16,699 bases of DNA from DAOUFU01 sp034429275 (GCA_034429275.1 DAOUFU010000301.1:1-16699), one strand, 5' to 3'. Shown: positions 1 through 7,672, counted from the first letter of the stretch. Notes: generated by a model from the sequence alone, not told the origin. Numbers and translations: made by a program.

Positions 1-278
1 GAAAGCTCGGTTTTCCCGACAGCGCTGCGGTCGATCAACCCTAGCTGCCACAGCCGCGTTCCCGGTTCGTAAGCTGACCTGGGATAGGGCCAGGGGGTCT
101 CTGTCAGTTCTTCCCAACGTGGACCGACGACACTCGCACTCCTATATTTGGCGAAGACTCGTCCTTCGGGACCAACGATGTTGTAGACGCTGCCTTTGCG
201 CCGGATGGAATAACGAGCGGCCAGATCATGCTGCGCGTCGGAGCCGTTCTCGGCAGGGGGGCGCGGGAGGTCGGGCAC
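1..278 (-). CDS. Hypothetical protein, N-terminal part only (cut by window edge), GTG start
   Basis: An open frame of 92 codons runs from a GTG at 278 off the left edge with no stop. The start is supported by an AGGAGT-type Shine-Dalgarno at 290-285, seven bases upstream. The reading begins VPDLPRPPAENG and continues through a mixed charged/aromatic stretch containing the short motifs YNIVGPEGRVFAKY and GTRLWQLGLID. That composition looks like a soluble globular domain; there is no signal peptide or membrane segment. The overlapping minus-strand frame from 610 to 104 is Ser/Pro/Arg-rich and has no such start signal, so it is read as a shadow. I do not recognise the family and assign no function. 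The gene is divergent from the SH3b lipoprotein at 538, and the 259 bases between them must hold both promoters. Confidence 0.7.
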   Translation of the reverse strand, partial: MPDLPRPPAENGSDAQHDLAARYSIRRKGSVYNIVGPEGRVFAKYRSASVVGPRWEELTETPWPYPRSAYEPGTRLWQLGLIDRSAVGKTEL

Positions 279-284
279 GAACAG

Positions 285-290
285 ACTCCT
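285..290 (-). promoter_or_regulatory. Ribosome binding site fixing the GTG start of the edge gene
   Basis: On the minus strand this reads AGGAGT, seven bases before GTG at 278. It is the main reason for choosing that start, since no ATG is available near it in the frame. Confidence 0.65.
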
Positions 291-384
291 AAGGCGAATG
301 GTGGAGGACAGTCAATAGATATATTGTAGCGCACTTCAGGTCGGTTGTGGGTTAGGGTTAGGTTGATATCACTCAAGCCTGTCT

Positions 385-419
385 TGATCGAAAACGTGTC
401 CCAGGTTTTATTTCGATCA
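385..419. repeat. 9-bp inverted repeat in a divergent intergenic region
   Basis: TGATCGAAA at 385-393 is repeated inverted as TTTCGATCA at 411-419, with a 17-base spacer. It lies in the 279-537 gap between two divergent genes. It could be an operator or a weak hairpin in the leader of the gene at 538. No T-run follows, so it is not a convincing terminator. The half-site GATCGAAA also occurs elsewhere in the window, including inside coding sequence, so significance is uncertain. Confidence 0.3.
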
Positions 420-537
420 GACTTTGGTGAGAGACTCTGCGCGTTGCGCGATGATGGATTTTTCGCTAATCTGGCGGGCTGAATTCGAGATACAGGTCTG
501 GTGAGGCAACGCGTGCTTATGAAGGAGTGCCAGGCGA

Positions 538-1272
538 ATGAATAGGCGTCATGCGTGGCAGGTGATGATGGTGATCGCGCTGATGGCTGGCGCTGGGCTG
601 GCCTGCACATTGGGCAATCCTTCAGAAGAGCAGATTCAGGATGCGGCGGATCGTCCGCTGGTGATAATGCTTGCGCCAGTTAATGGCAGCGTGATTGCCG
701 ACGGAGTTGAAGTGATGCTTTATGCGGTGGCTCAGGATTCTGGTCCCGGCGTGACCCGGCTTGAATTCCGGGTGGACGATCTGGTGGTAGGCGAAGTCTC
801 CGCCGAGCAACTTGACGGGCAGTCGTCGCTGGTCGGGCAGGTGCCCTGGCGCGCAGCCGGTCATAGTGGTCACCTGCTCACTGTGGAAGCGTTTCGCGCC
901 GACGGTTCTTCATTGGGGGTGAGCGATGTCACCGTGCGAGTGATCGAAAAGCCGGTAGCCCAACTGCCTGGCACAGAGCAGGAAGTGGGTACAAACCCGA
1001 TTCCTACATTGACTCCCGCACCCACGCTGGCCCTGCTGCCCGGTGTAGCCGCCCGAGTCACTTCATCCGATCTGAATGTGCGCCAGGGGCCGGGAATCAA
1101 TTACCCCGTGGTTGGGTCGCTTCGGCAAGGGGACATGGTTGAGATCGTGGGGCGCAGTGCCGATAATGCCTGGTGGGCGATCACGTTCCGGTCGGGCACG
1201 GCGTGGGTATATGCGACGCTGGTGCAGCCTGAAGGCGATGTATCACAGGTGCCGCTGGCCACCGTTCCGTAA
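538..1272 (+). CDS. Secreted lipoprotein-like protein with Ig-like and SH3b domains
   Basis: The 244-aa product has a signal sequence (MNRRHAWQ followed by a hydrophobic run) ending at Cys23 in the context GAGLAC. This resembles a lipobox, but Gly at -3 and Leu at -2 are not canonical, so lipidation is likely rather than certain. Residues about 40-136 look like a beta-sandwich/Ig-like module (LAPVNGSVI...LEFRVDD...VTVRV). Residues 137-169 form a Thr/Pro linker. Residues 170-231 are a bacterial SH3 domain (DLNVRQGPGINYPVVGSL ... WWAI ... AWVYATLV). SH3b domains commonly bind cell-wall or surface ligands. The start is supported by AAGGAG at 522-527, ten bases upstream. The gene ends 17 bases from the converging glycosyltransferase. 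Its role is inferred to be an envelope-associated binding or sensing protein; no catalytic motif is visible. Confidence 0.85.
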   Translation: MNRRHAWQVMMVIALMAGAGLACTLGNPSEEQIQDAADRPLVIMLAPVNGSVIADGVEVMLYAVAQDSGPGVTRLEFRVDDLVVGEVSAEQLDGQSSLVGQVPWRAAGHSGHLLTVEAFRADGSSLGVSDVTVRVIEKPVAQLPGTEQEVGTNPIPTLTPAPTLALLPGVAARVTSSDLNVRQGPGINYPVVGSLRQGDMVEIVGRSADNAWWAITFRSGTAWVYATLVQPEGDVSQVPLATVP

Positions 1273-1290
1273 TCACTACCTGGCACCTGT
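1245..1290. terminator. Possible bidirectional hairpin between convergent genes
   Basis: ACAGGTGCC at 1245-1253 pairs perfectly with GGCACCTGT at 1282-1290, leaving a 28-base loop. The structure spans the 3' end of the SH3b lipoprotein gene and the last base of the glycosyltransferase gene. The loop is long and no T-run follows on either strand, so this is only a weak terminator candidate. Confidence 0.3.
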
Positions 1291-2942
1291 TAAAACTGGT
1301 ATCCCAGTCCATCGCCCAACGCTGCCGGATCAACCGGACATTGAGGGATGATCACGATCAGATCGGGCGAGGGGTATGCCTTGATATACGGCACACCAAG
1401 ATCGGCGAAAGACTGCTCGAACCGGGTATGTACCTGGCCGGGCCGGATGACTTCCACAAAGGCAACGCGCGGGGCGGCGCTGATAGCCAGCGGTACTTCG
1501 GGGAAGCGGACCAGCCCTTTTGCCCCATAAATATCGTACCAGTCCGCGGCAAGGATGCGCTCGCGAGTCTCAAACATCAGCACATGTGCGACTCCCACAT
1601 CAGTCCATACATGACGAATACCCTGATCCTCCAGGTAGGCGATCAACGGCTGGAGCGTGGCCGGCTGGCGGGTATAGTAGGGCGATACAAACACCTGTTC
1701 CGGCTGGATGCGTGCTGCGCCTAGCAGGTTGAGGGCAGCGACACTGGCGGCGATGGCTGCACCGGGTAGCTGGCGGGTGAGAGGTCGAGGGGCGAGTGCG
1801 CGGCAGCGCGTGAGTGCATCTGTGAGCGCGATGCACAGCACTGCTGCACCGATGGGCAGCGCTGAATGGATCATCAACACATATCGCCCGGTGGCATCGA
1901 AGCCAAATTCGTTGAGCGCATGATTGCCATAGCCGCTTAGCAGGTAGATGAGAGGCAGCCCCAGGACAAACAGCGCCAGCATCGCCTGTGCCGGTTGTTT
2001 GGTTTCATGACGGCTGCGCCAGCCTGCCACCACCAGCAGTAACAACCCGCCCTCGTATACAAGCTGCAGCCACCAGATGGCTGGCCAGCTTAGCAGCCGC
2101 CAGTCTGGATCCCCGCTGACCATGCGCGGAGCCAGGTCGTTGTTGAGGTGCCGGAGCACGGGAAGTAGATTGTCCCACGTCTCTCCCTGGTCGCTGAACA
2201 GGTAGCGGAAGGTGGCCCAATCGTGCGCCAGGTTGTATCCCCAAAAGGGCGCACTGCCTGCGAAAAACGCGGCGACAGCCCATGGTCCATGCCGACGCAG
2301 CAGAGGACGCCCGCGCCAGATCAGGATAATCCCTATTGGGATGGCATAAAAAGCGATCAGCCAGGAAACCCAGAAGGCGATCCCGCCGAAAAATCCCAGC
2401 GTGAGCATGGCACGCCGGGCGGCACGCTGACTGTCAGCGTGCGATCGGTGTGGGCCGAGAGCGTTACTGGCGGCGATCAGGCACAGATTGCCGAGCAGCA
2501 GGGTTTCGGCGGTTGCGCCCCAGGTTTTCATGCCAGTGACTAACAGATAGGATGGAGCGGCAGCGGCAAACAATGCGCTGAGCATCCCCACGCGGCGGTC
2601 GAAGGCAAGTTCGCCCAGGCGGGCAGTGGTCAGAATGTAGCCGCCGGAAAGCAGCCAGGGCACCAGCTTCAGGGTGATGGCATTTGCCCCCAACAGGGCA
2701 AACCAGGGGGCGATCAGGTAGGATTCCAGGGCGGCGAGATAGGGTTGGCCGGGGTGAATTATCGGGCGCGCACCGCGCAGAATGCGAAGCACCTGGAGGC
2801 CCACCATCCCTTCGTCGTAATCGTAGCGCCAGCCTGCGTGAATGAGCAGTGCCAGCCGCAAGGCCAGCCCACCCAGCGCGATCAGCGCGAGCAAGATGGC
2901 AGGGCTTAGCATCCGATGCCGGTGAAGAAGTGAGGTGGGCAT
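1290..2942 (-). CDS. Multipass membrane glycosyltransferase, GT39/PMT-ArnT-like
   Basis: The 550-aa protein has many hydrophobic segments across residues 13-410, followed by a soluble C-terminal domain (about 412-550). After the first membrane segment comes YDYDEGM, with Asp43-Glu44. This is the position and form of the catalytic acidic pair in the first outer loop of polyprenyl-phosphate-dependent GT-C enzymes (PMT/ArnT/GT39). The following text (GQPYLAALESYLIAPWFALLG) fits the same families. Such enzymes move a sugar from a lipid-phosphate carrier to protein or lipid on the outer face; the acceptor here cannot be read. I chose ATG at 2942, directly preceded in frame by GTG at 2945. No strong Shine-Dalgarno is seen. 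The start lies 13-16 bases after the stop of the preceding membrane-protein gene, so coupled translation is likely. Confidence 0.82.
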   Translation of the reverse strand: MPTSLLHRHRMLSPAILLALIALGGLALRLALLIHAGWRYDYDEGMVGLQVLRILRGARPIIHPGQPYLAALESYLIAPWFALLGANAITLKLVPWLLSGGYILTTARLGELAFDRRVGMLSALFAAAAPSYLLVTGMKTWGATAETLLLGNLCLIAASNALGPHRSHADSQRAARRAMLTLGFFGGIAFWVSWLIAFYAIPIGIILIWRGRPLLRRHGPWAVAAFFAGSAPFWGYNLAHDWATFRYLFSDQGETWDNLLPVLRHLNNDLAPRMVSGDPDWRLLSWPAIWWLQLVYEGGLLLLVVAGWRSRHETKQPAQAMLALFVLGLPLIYLLSGYGNHALNEFGFDATGRYVLMIHSALPIGAAVLCIALTDALTRCRALAPRPLTRQLPGAAIAASVAALNLLGAARIQPEQVFVSPYYTRQPATLQPLIAYLEDQGIRHVWTDVGVAHVLMFETRERILAADWYDIYGAKGLVRFPEVPLAISAAPRVAFVEVIRPGQVHTRFEQSFADLGVPYIKAYPSPDLIVIIPQCPVDPAALGDGLGYQF

Positions 2943-2958
2943 CACCAGGACTGAGCGG

Positions 2959-3813
2959 TTAGTCGATGATGGTGAAGGTCATGGCGCTCGATGGCTCGGT
3001 GGACGAGCCGATATAGAGGCGGATTTCGTAGCGGCCTGGCGAAAACCCATTGTCGTCTCCAAAGAAGAAATAGCTGCTGCCGGTGCTTTCCAATCCCCAC
3101 AGGTATGTATTTTCTTCGATCAACGTGTTTTCGCGCCAAAGCTCGCGCCGCCAGACAGCCCCGGTCGTCATGCTGCGATATTCGACAAACAGGTAGAGCC
3201 GCGTAGTTCCAGCAGCAAATTCCTGGCGCGGGTTGAGTGGTTTCAGGTCGCTGGAGATGCTGTCATCCAGGGCAGTGATGCGCAAAGCCGCATCGGGCAG
3301 TGCCGTCACTGTCGAGACAATTGGCGTCACGATCGGCGTAAAGGTGGGGAGAATGGTCGCGGTAGGCGTGGAGACGGGGGTGGTCGTCACCACAACCACA
3401 ACGGTGTTGGGCGGTAGTGTGGGAACCGATTGAGTGGCTGTGGCCGGAACGGCCTGTAGAGCCAGGCCGGTAGCGGTTTTATCGGCATCGGATGAGGGAG
3501 TCACCTCTTCAGTGAGGGAGGCAGTGGGTGATGGCTGGGCAGCCAGGAATGTTCCTGGCACGGTGGGCGTCTCATCATCCGCCAGCAGAAAAGAAAAGCC
3601 CGTTATGCCGCAAGAGACCGCACTGGCAACAAACAAAAGAAAGGACAGCACAGAAACCTGCCAACCGCGCTGCCCGGCCTGCCGTCGCTGCCGCCAGAAC
3701 GCATGGGTCCGGCTGCGCCGGAACAGGCGCAAGGCGATCAGCATCAGCAGCAGCGCCAGCCCAAAGAGCGCGCCCGTGATGGGGAGAAGCAATTGTGCTG
3801 TCGAATTCGCCAT
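2959..3813 (-). CDS. Two-pass membrane protein with Thr/Pro stalk and extracytoplasmic beta domain
   Basis: The 284-aa product has TM segments at about 8-30 and 53-77, separated by an Arg-rich loop (FRRSRTHAFWRQRRQ). By the positive-inside rule the loop is cytoplasmic and both ends are outside. Residues 81-172 are a Thr/Pro/Val/Ser-rich stalk. Residues 175-284 form a likely beta-rich domain (RLYLFVEYRSM, WRRELWRENTLIEE, GRYEIRLYIG). That resembles the outer carbohydrate-free binding or adhesion modules seen in Chloroflexi surface proteins, but I cannot name a family. ATG at 3813 has AAGGTG seven bases upstream (3826-3821) and an extended -10 promoter about 40 bases upstream. The gene is followed after about 15 bases by the GT39-like glycosyltransferase and probably forms an operon with it, so its Ser/Thr-rich stalk is a candidate acceptor (inference). 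Confidence 0.75.
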   Translation of the reverse strand: MANSTAQLLLPITGALFGLALLLMLIALRLFRRSRTHAFWRQRRQAGQRGWQVSVLSFLLFVASAVSCGITGFSFLLADDETPTVPGTFLAAQPSPTASLTEEVTPSSDADKTATGLALQAVPATATQSVPTLPPNTVVVVVTTTPVSTPTATILPTFTPIVTPIVSTVTALPDAALRITALDDSISSDLKPLNPRQEFAAGTTRLYLFVEYRSMTTGAVWRRELWRENTLIEENTYLWGLESTGSSYFFFGDDNGFSPGRYEIRLYIGSSTEPSSAMTFTIID

Positions 3814-3848
3814 GACGGTTCACCTTGCTGCCGGTGGATTCCGGCGGA

Positions 3849-3857
3849 ATTATAGCA
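3849..3857 (-). promoter_or_regulatory. Extended -10 promoter for the membrane protein/glycosyltransferase pair
   Basis: Read on minus, the site is TGCTATAAT, a perfect -10 hexamer with the extended TGN element. No good -35 lies 16-18 bases upstream, which extended -10 promoters tolerate. It sits 36 bases before the start codon at 3813. Confidence 0.6.
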
Positions 3858-3934
3858 CAGGGTCTCAAGGGGTCGGTAGATGAGTGCCGGAGGGTGCACC
3901 TCAGAAGCAGGCAGCAAATGATCGATCGAAACCC

Positions 3935-3963
3935 TTGTCAAAACGGCCCAGGTTCACTATAAT
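3935..3963 (+). promoter_or_regulatory. Sigma-70-type promoter of the tRNA-Val gene
   Basis: TTGTCA (3935-3940) and TATAAT (3958-3963) are separated by exactly 17 bases. The -10 ends 11 bases before the mature tRNA 5' end, so the primary transcript would carry only a very short leader. Confidence 0.8.
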
Positions 3964-3974
3964 GAAGCGCAGTT

Positions 3975-4048
3975 GGGTCGTTAGCTCAGTTGGCTAGAGC
4001 GCGTCGTTGACATCGACGAGGTCAGAAGTTCGAGTCTTCTACGACCCA
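3975..4048 (+). tRNA. trnV: tRNA-Val, anticodon GAC
   Basis: A full cloverleaf can be folded. The acceptor stem GGGTCGT (3975-3981) pairs with ACGACCC (4041-4047). The D stem is GCTC/GAGC (3984-3987, 3997-4000). The anticodon stem CGTCG/CGACG closes the loop TTGACAT, giving anticodon GAC at 4009-4011. The T stem AGAAG/CTTCT encloses TTCGAGT. The discriminator is A4048. The following bases are CAC, so the 3' CCA is not encoded and must be added post-transcriptionally. It reads the Val codon GUC. The gene stands alone with its own promoter and terminator, on the opposite strand to both flanking genes. Confidence 0.96.
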
Positions 4049-4051
4049 CAC

Positions 4052-4084
4052 AGCGGACACTCGCCACCGGGTGTCCGCTTTTTT
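4052..4084 (+). terminator. Rho-independent terminator of tRNA-Val
   Basis: AGCGGACACTCG (4052-4063) pairs with CGGGTGTCCGCT (4068-4079), including one G-T wobble, around the loop CCAC. A run of T follows at 4079-4084. It starts four bases after the tRNA. It has no T-run on the minus strand, so it would not serve the converging kinase/TPR operon. Confidence 0.93.
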
Positions 4085-4137
4085 GTGCCGTGTTCACCGT
4101 CAAACTCCTTCCTGTCTCAGCCCAGGTCATCCCTCCC

Positions 4138-6489
4138 TCAATTGGAACCACTTCCGAACTGGAAGGCAGGGCAGGGGGCAAGCTGGACATCGCGCACCAG
4201 GTCGGATCGTACCCAGGCATTGGTGATCAACGCGCCGCGGAAATTGAGCCGTACCTGATACCACAGTTGATTATCGGTGCCGATGCGCTGTCCCATCACT
4301 TCCATCTGCTGGCCCTGGCTGACATAGGCGATGGGGTTGGTATTGGTATTAGGCTCGCCTCGCACAGCGATGCCATCCTGAACGGCAAAGACGACGCACA
4401 AAATTTCGGGTGTGGGCGTGATGCTTGGCGTCAGCGTAGCCGTGGGCGTGGGCGTTTCTGTGAAGGTGGGTGTCATGGTGGGTGTGTCGCTGGGCGTGGG
4501 CGTGATGGTCGGCGTCCAGGTAAGGGTGGGAGTATCGCTGGGCGTGGGTGTCCAGGTGTGAGTCGGCGTCCAGCTTGGGGTAAACGTCCAGGTTGGCGTC
4601 GAGGTGATCGTGGGTGTCAGACTCGGCGTGGCCGTGCTGGTGGAGGTTGCCGTAATGCTGGGAGTCAGGGTCGGTGTATCGGTTGGCGGGTTGAGGATTG
4701 GCTCCCAGGTGGAACGAGTCGCCAGGCCCAGCGCCGCCAGTGCAATCAGCCCTACCACGATCAGAATCGCCCAGATACCATATCGCCGCCGCCGCATGTG
4801 GCGCACGTCTTCTTCGAGACGCAGGATATCGGTGCGCCGCCCCAGGATGCGGAACGGTTCCTCTTTGGAGACATCGAGCCAGCGCTGCGCGGTGACCGGA
4901 TCGTTCTGGTCGAGTGCTGCTTCGGCGCGTTCCAGATGCCGCGAGAGCAGATCGGAGACGACCATCCGGTAGCGCGGGTCCTGGGCATAGCTTCGTAGAC
5001 CGGAAAGCATGGCGCGAGCTTGTCCAAGCTCGTTTTCGTAATTCTGAGCGATCAAAGCCGAGGCGCGCTCGATGATATGACGGGCCTCTGCCATGTCGGC
5101 TTCGTTCTGGCGGGCGCGCTGCAGCAGGCCCGCGATCTCGCCATCCGATGGGGCCAGGTCTGCGGCGGTTTCGAGGGCGCGGACGGCCTCGCTGGTCAAC
5201 CGCAGCCGTTCTTCAAGCACGGTCGCGGACTCTGCGCGGGTGAGTGCACCCTGGGCCTGGTTGTATAGCTGGCTCAACAAAGTGCGGATGCGTTCCTCGA
5301 TCTCGTGCACCAGGCGGTTCAACCGCTCGCTGCCGGGCAGCATTTGACGCAACCCAGCCAGCGTGTTGAGCAGGTTTTGAAGCTGGCGCGCGCGCTCGGT
5401 CAGGGTACCGCTGGTGATGTTGAGCTGCACGGTGGATTGGTCGTACTGTTGGCGGACGCTGCGCACCAGGTCGATTCGCTCCTGCGCCATTGGGTCATTA
5501 TGAACAACACGCTGGGCGCCTTCATATTTTTGCAGCGCGCCATCCCAATCATCAGCGGCCAGCAGGCGGTCCCCTTCGGTGAGCAATTCGCGGGCGAGCG
5601 CCAGGTCTTGAATGTCGAGCAGTGCCTGTTCGACATCCTTCCAACTGGTGATCCCTGCGCGCGCGGCCAGGTCGCGTGCTTCACGATAGAGCCGCTCCGC
5701 CTCGTCGTAATTGCCGGCCCTCACCAGCGAATTGGCGCGGTTGTAGGCGATGCGCGCATCGAAGGGGATACGGTGATCGGGCACTACGCCGCGCAGCAGA
5801 TTGTCCTCGGCTTTTTGCTTGTAGTCAGCAGCCTGGGCATTGCGGGGATCGGACGCCAGCAGGCGATTCGCCAGATCGACCGTGCGCTGGTAGTCGCCGG
5901 AATAGTACGCCTGCGTGAGTTCGGGCATCAAGTCGCCGGAGGCAGCAGGGGCGGCGGGCAGTTCAGCCGAGGCGCGCGGCATAGGCGGCTCGGCACCTGG
6001 CGGCATAGGGGCCGATGGTGCCATCGTTGACGGTGCGGGCGTAGGCGGTGGGGGAGGCGTATCGGGCAGGGCTTCCAGTCCATAGCGTTCGAGCAGACCG
6101 CGCACTTTGAGGGCCAGGTGTGGGCTGCGCACAGAGGCTTCTTGCAACAGGTCGCGCGTTTCCTGATTGTGCGGATCGTGTTCGAGCGCATCCGCCAGGA
6201 TATCGATGGCCTCGTCGATGTCGTCTTCGTCCCCGGCGATCTCGATACGAATGCGCGCGCGGCGCAGCAGGCTGCGCACGGTGGCTGCTTCGGGAGAAGG
6301 TGGGGCGCTGTGGCGCGCGAGAAGCGCAAAAAGCTCGCGCGCTGCTGCTTCGTGTGGCGTGTTCTTGCTCTGCGCAAGCAGCGAGCGGGCTTCGCTTTCG
6401 AGTTGGGCCAACTGGCTCGCGGTGGCGCTGCCGGGCAGGTTGTCAACGGCATGCCGCAGGGCGTCCAATTGCTGCTTGAGATCGGCCAT
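4138..6489 (-). CDS. TPR-repeat membrane protein with Thr/Pro stalk and C-terminal SH3b domain
   Basis: The 783-aa protein has no signal peptide. Residues 1-140 are helical. Residues 142-180 are Pro/Ala-rich. Residues 186-550 contain TPR-like helix pairs, for example RIAYNRANSLVRAGNYDEAE (about 246-265) and ELLTEGDRLLAADDWDGALQ (about 301-320), followed by long amphipathic helices. A basic patch (RHMRRRRY) precedes one TM segment at 571-590, which places the repeat domain in the cytoplasm. Residues 601-694 form an extracytoplasmic Thr/Pro/Ser repeat stalk. Residues about 697-768 form an SH3b domain (IAVRGEPNTNTNPIAYVSQG ... WYQV ... AWVRSDLV). ATG at 6489 has AAGGAG seven bases upstream. It is the last gene of a three-gene run, 46 bases after the 378-aa kinase-like gene. 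A likely role is a transmembrane scaffold linking cytoplasmic partners to an outer ligand; this is inferred, and no catalytic motif is visible. Confidence 0.85.
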   Translation of the reverse strand: MADLKQQLDALRHAVDNLPGSATASQLAQLESEARSLLAQSKNTPHEAAARELFALLARHSAPPSPEAATVRSLLRRARIRIEIAGDEDDIDEAIDILADALEHDPHNQETRDLLQEASVRSPHLALKVRGLLERYGLEALPDTPPPPPTPAPSTMAPSAPMPPGAEPPMPRASAELPAAPAASGDLMPELTQAYYSGDYQRTVDLANRLLASDPRNAQAADYKQKAEDNLLRGVVPDHRIPFDARIAYNRANSLVRAGNYDEAERLYREARDLAARAGITSWKDVEQALLDIQDLALARELLTEGDRLLAADDWDGALQKYEGAQRVVHNDPMAQERIDLVRSVRQQYDQSTVQLNITSGTLTERARQLQNLLNTLAGLRQMLPGSERLNRLVHEIEERIRTLLSQLYNQAQGALTRAESATVLEERLRLTSEAVRALETAADLAPSDGEIAGLLQRARQNEADMAEARHIIERASALIAQNYENELGQARAMLSGLRSYAQDPRYRMVVSDLLSRHLERAEAALDQNDPVTAQRWLDVSKEEPFRILGRRTDILRLEEDVRHMRRRRYGIWAILIVVGLIALAALGLATRSTWEPILNPPTDTPTLTPSITATSTSTATPSLTPTITSTPTWTFTPSWTPTHTWTPTPSDTPTLTWTPTITPTPSDTPTMTPTFTETPTPTATLTPSITPTPEILCVVFAVQDGIAVRGEPNTNTNPIAYVSQGQQMEVMGQRIGTDNQLWYQVRLNFRGALITNAWVRSDLVRDVQLAPCPAFQFGSGSN
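4408..4689 (-). repeat. Imperfect tandem low-complexity tract encoding a Thr/Pro stalk
   Basis: The plus strand is a degenerate series of GTGGGCGT / GTCGGCGT-like units. They encode Thr-Pro-rich repeats with regularly spaced Trp in the middle (TPTWTFTPSWTPTHTW). The repetition is of codons and remains in frame. Such tracts are prone to slippage, so stalk length may vary among relatives. It is neither a CRISPR array nor intergenic. Confidence 0.8.
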
Positions 6490-6535
6490 CAGGGGACTCC
6501 TTTATGCAGAGCATCTCCAGAGCAGAACTTACTGC

Positions 6536-7672
6536 TTACGGTATCACCCGGTGATTGAGTGCTTCGTTGATCTGAGTAAGTAACCGGCGCAGTTCGGCTT
6601 CCATGTCTTCGTTAATGTCATCCAGGATGGTGGCTTCGAGCAGTTCCTCACGCGCCAGACGCAGGGCTTCCTGACTCTCGCGCAGCCGTGTCAGCCCGGC
6701 GCGCATGTGTTCGCGGGCCTGACGCAGTGTCGGCGTGGTGACCAGTCCGCGAGGTTCCCAGCCATGCCGGACGGCGGCACGTTCCAGGCCCGCCAGGAAT
6801 CCCCGAACATTCGGGAGTTCTTGCCTGGCCCCTTTCTGGAGCACGTCTTTCAAGCTGGCGCTAAGGGTAGGCTCGACCCCAAAATCGAGATCGTTCACGT
6901 TGGCGTAGCGCTGTTCGACATCGCTCTGCGACGCGGGCTGAGGCATCAGCGCGCCCTTCTGTGGCGACAGACCGGTGAAGACCGGATAGAGTATGCCGAC
7001 GCAGAGGTGATGAATATCCTGCACCAGGTATTGGTCAACGGTATGGGTGCCTGTCTCGGCCAGCCGGGAGCTGTTGAAATCGATCACGCGCAGCGTCCGG
7101 CCATCCCAATATACATGTTCGAGCTTGTGGTCCAGGTAGATGATCCGCTGATCGTGGGCGATGCGCAGAAACTCGGCGAACTGCATCGCCAGATCGATGC
7201 CTTCCTCAGTAGGGAGCCGCCGCCGACCGTTCGGAGTATTAGGCTTCATCAGATAGAACAGGTTATGATGGCGGGGCAAAAGCTCCAAGGCAAGATAAGG
7301 CCGCCAATGTTGAGCGATGTAGGGATAGAGACTTTCTTTGAAGGCGGCGATATTGGTGCCTAGCGAAAGGATTTCGCCGCTTCTAGGGCGTTCATCGCGG
7401 GCGGAGACAAACCCACAGTCTAGCAGGCGGTTGGGGACCGGACTCGATGCCAGGCGGATCAGCAAGTCGGCTTCGTTGATGAAGGCCCGCGCCTCCCAAC
7501 GCGGGGAGCCATCCGGCGAGAGGTGTTCCGGGCGCATAACTTTGAAGGCGACCGCCTGCTGGCTTTTTGCATCGACAGCATCCAGCACCCGCGCATAATG
7601 GCCTGGGGCGAAGGTGTCGATATAGTTGCCGATCTGATAGCGAGCTTGAAGCGCAGTTTCCAGAGAGCGCAT
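6536..7672 (-). CDS. Soluble divergent Ser/Thr kinase-like protein with C-terminal coiled coil
   Basis: The 378-aa product aligns by eye to the protein-kinase fold but is degenerate. The Gly-loop region is TFAPGHYARVLDAVD. The ATP-site Lys is K44 in AVAFKVM. A plausible helix-C Glu is E67 in NEADLL. The catalytic loop is YLDHKLEHVYWD: catalytic Asp181 and Lys183 are kept, but the metal-binding Asn is His186. The DFG position is DFN (198-200). There is no TM segment. Residues about 315-375 are strongly helical and charged, probably a coiled coil for assembly. ATG at 7672 has AAGGAA about 11 bases upstream. The gene lies 49 bases after the 1430-aa kinase-like gene, which shares the Asp-x4-His-[VL]-[YF]-Trp-Asp signature, and 46 bases before the TPR/SH3b gene. 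It may be a pseudokinase or an enzyme with unusual metal coordination; the sequence does not decide. Confidence 0.75.
   Translation of the reverse strand: MRSLETALQARYQIGNYIDTFAPGHYARVLDAVDAKSQQAVAFKVMRPEHLSPDGSPRWEARAFINEADLLIRLASSPVPNRLLDCGFVSARDERPRSGEILSLGTNIAAFKESLYPYIAQHWRPYLALELLPRHHNLFYLMKPNTPNGRRRLPTEEGIDLAMQFAEFLRIAHDQRIIYLDHKLEHVYWDGRTLRVIDFNSSRLAETGTHTVDQYLVQDIHHLCVGILYPVFTGLSPQKGALMPQPASQSDVEQRYANVNDLDFGVEPTLSASLKDVLQKGARQELPNVRGFLAGLERAAVRHGWEPRGLVTTPTLRQAREHMRAGLTRLRESQEALRLAREELLEATILDDINEDMEAELRRLLTQINEALNHRVIP

Noticed and set aside
350..362. Telomere-like GTTAGGGTTAGG
   Set aside because: Only about two copies in a bacterial intergenic region; chance is the simplest explanation.
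104..610. Minus-strand 168-aa frame over the left divergent region
   Set aside because: Low-complexity Ser/Pro/Arg composition; it overlaps the GTG-start gene in another frame and the start of the lipoprotein gene.
385..3931. GATCGAAA repeated near several promoters as a regulon motif
   Set aside because: The 8-mer also occurs inside coding sequence (about 942 and 13636), so it is not specific to regulatory regions.
4408..4689. GTGGGCGT-type tandem repeats as a possible CRISPR or regulatory array
   Set aside because: Units are irregular, without unique spacers, and stay in frame with the Thr/Pro stalk of the 783-aa protein.
4090..6030. Long plus-strand open frames (for example 4090-4998 and 5305-6030)
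   Set aside because: They are antisense to a well-supported TPR/SH3b gene and show Arg/Gly-rich or random composition with no motifs; expected in high-G+C DNA.
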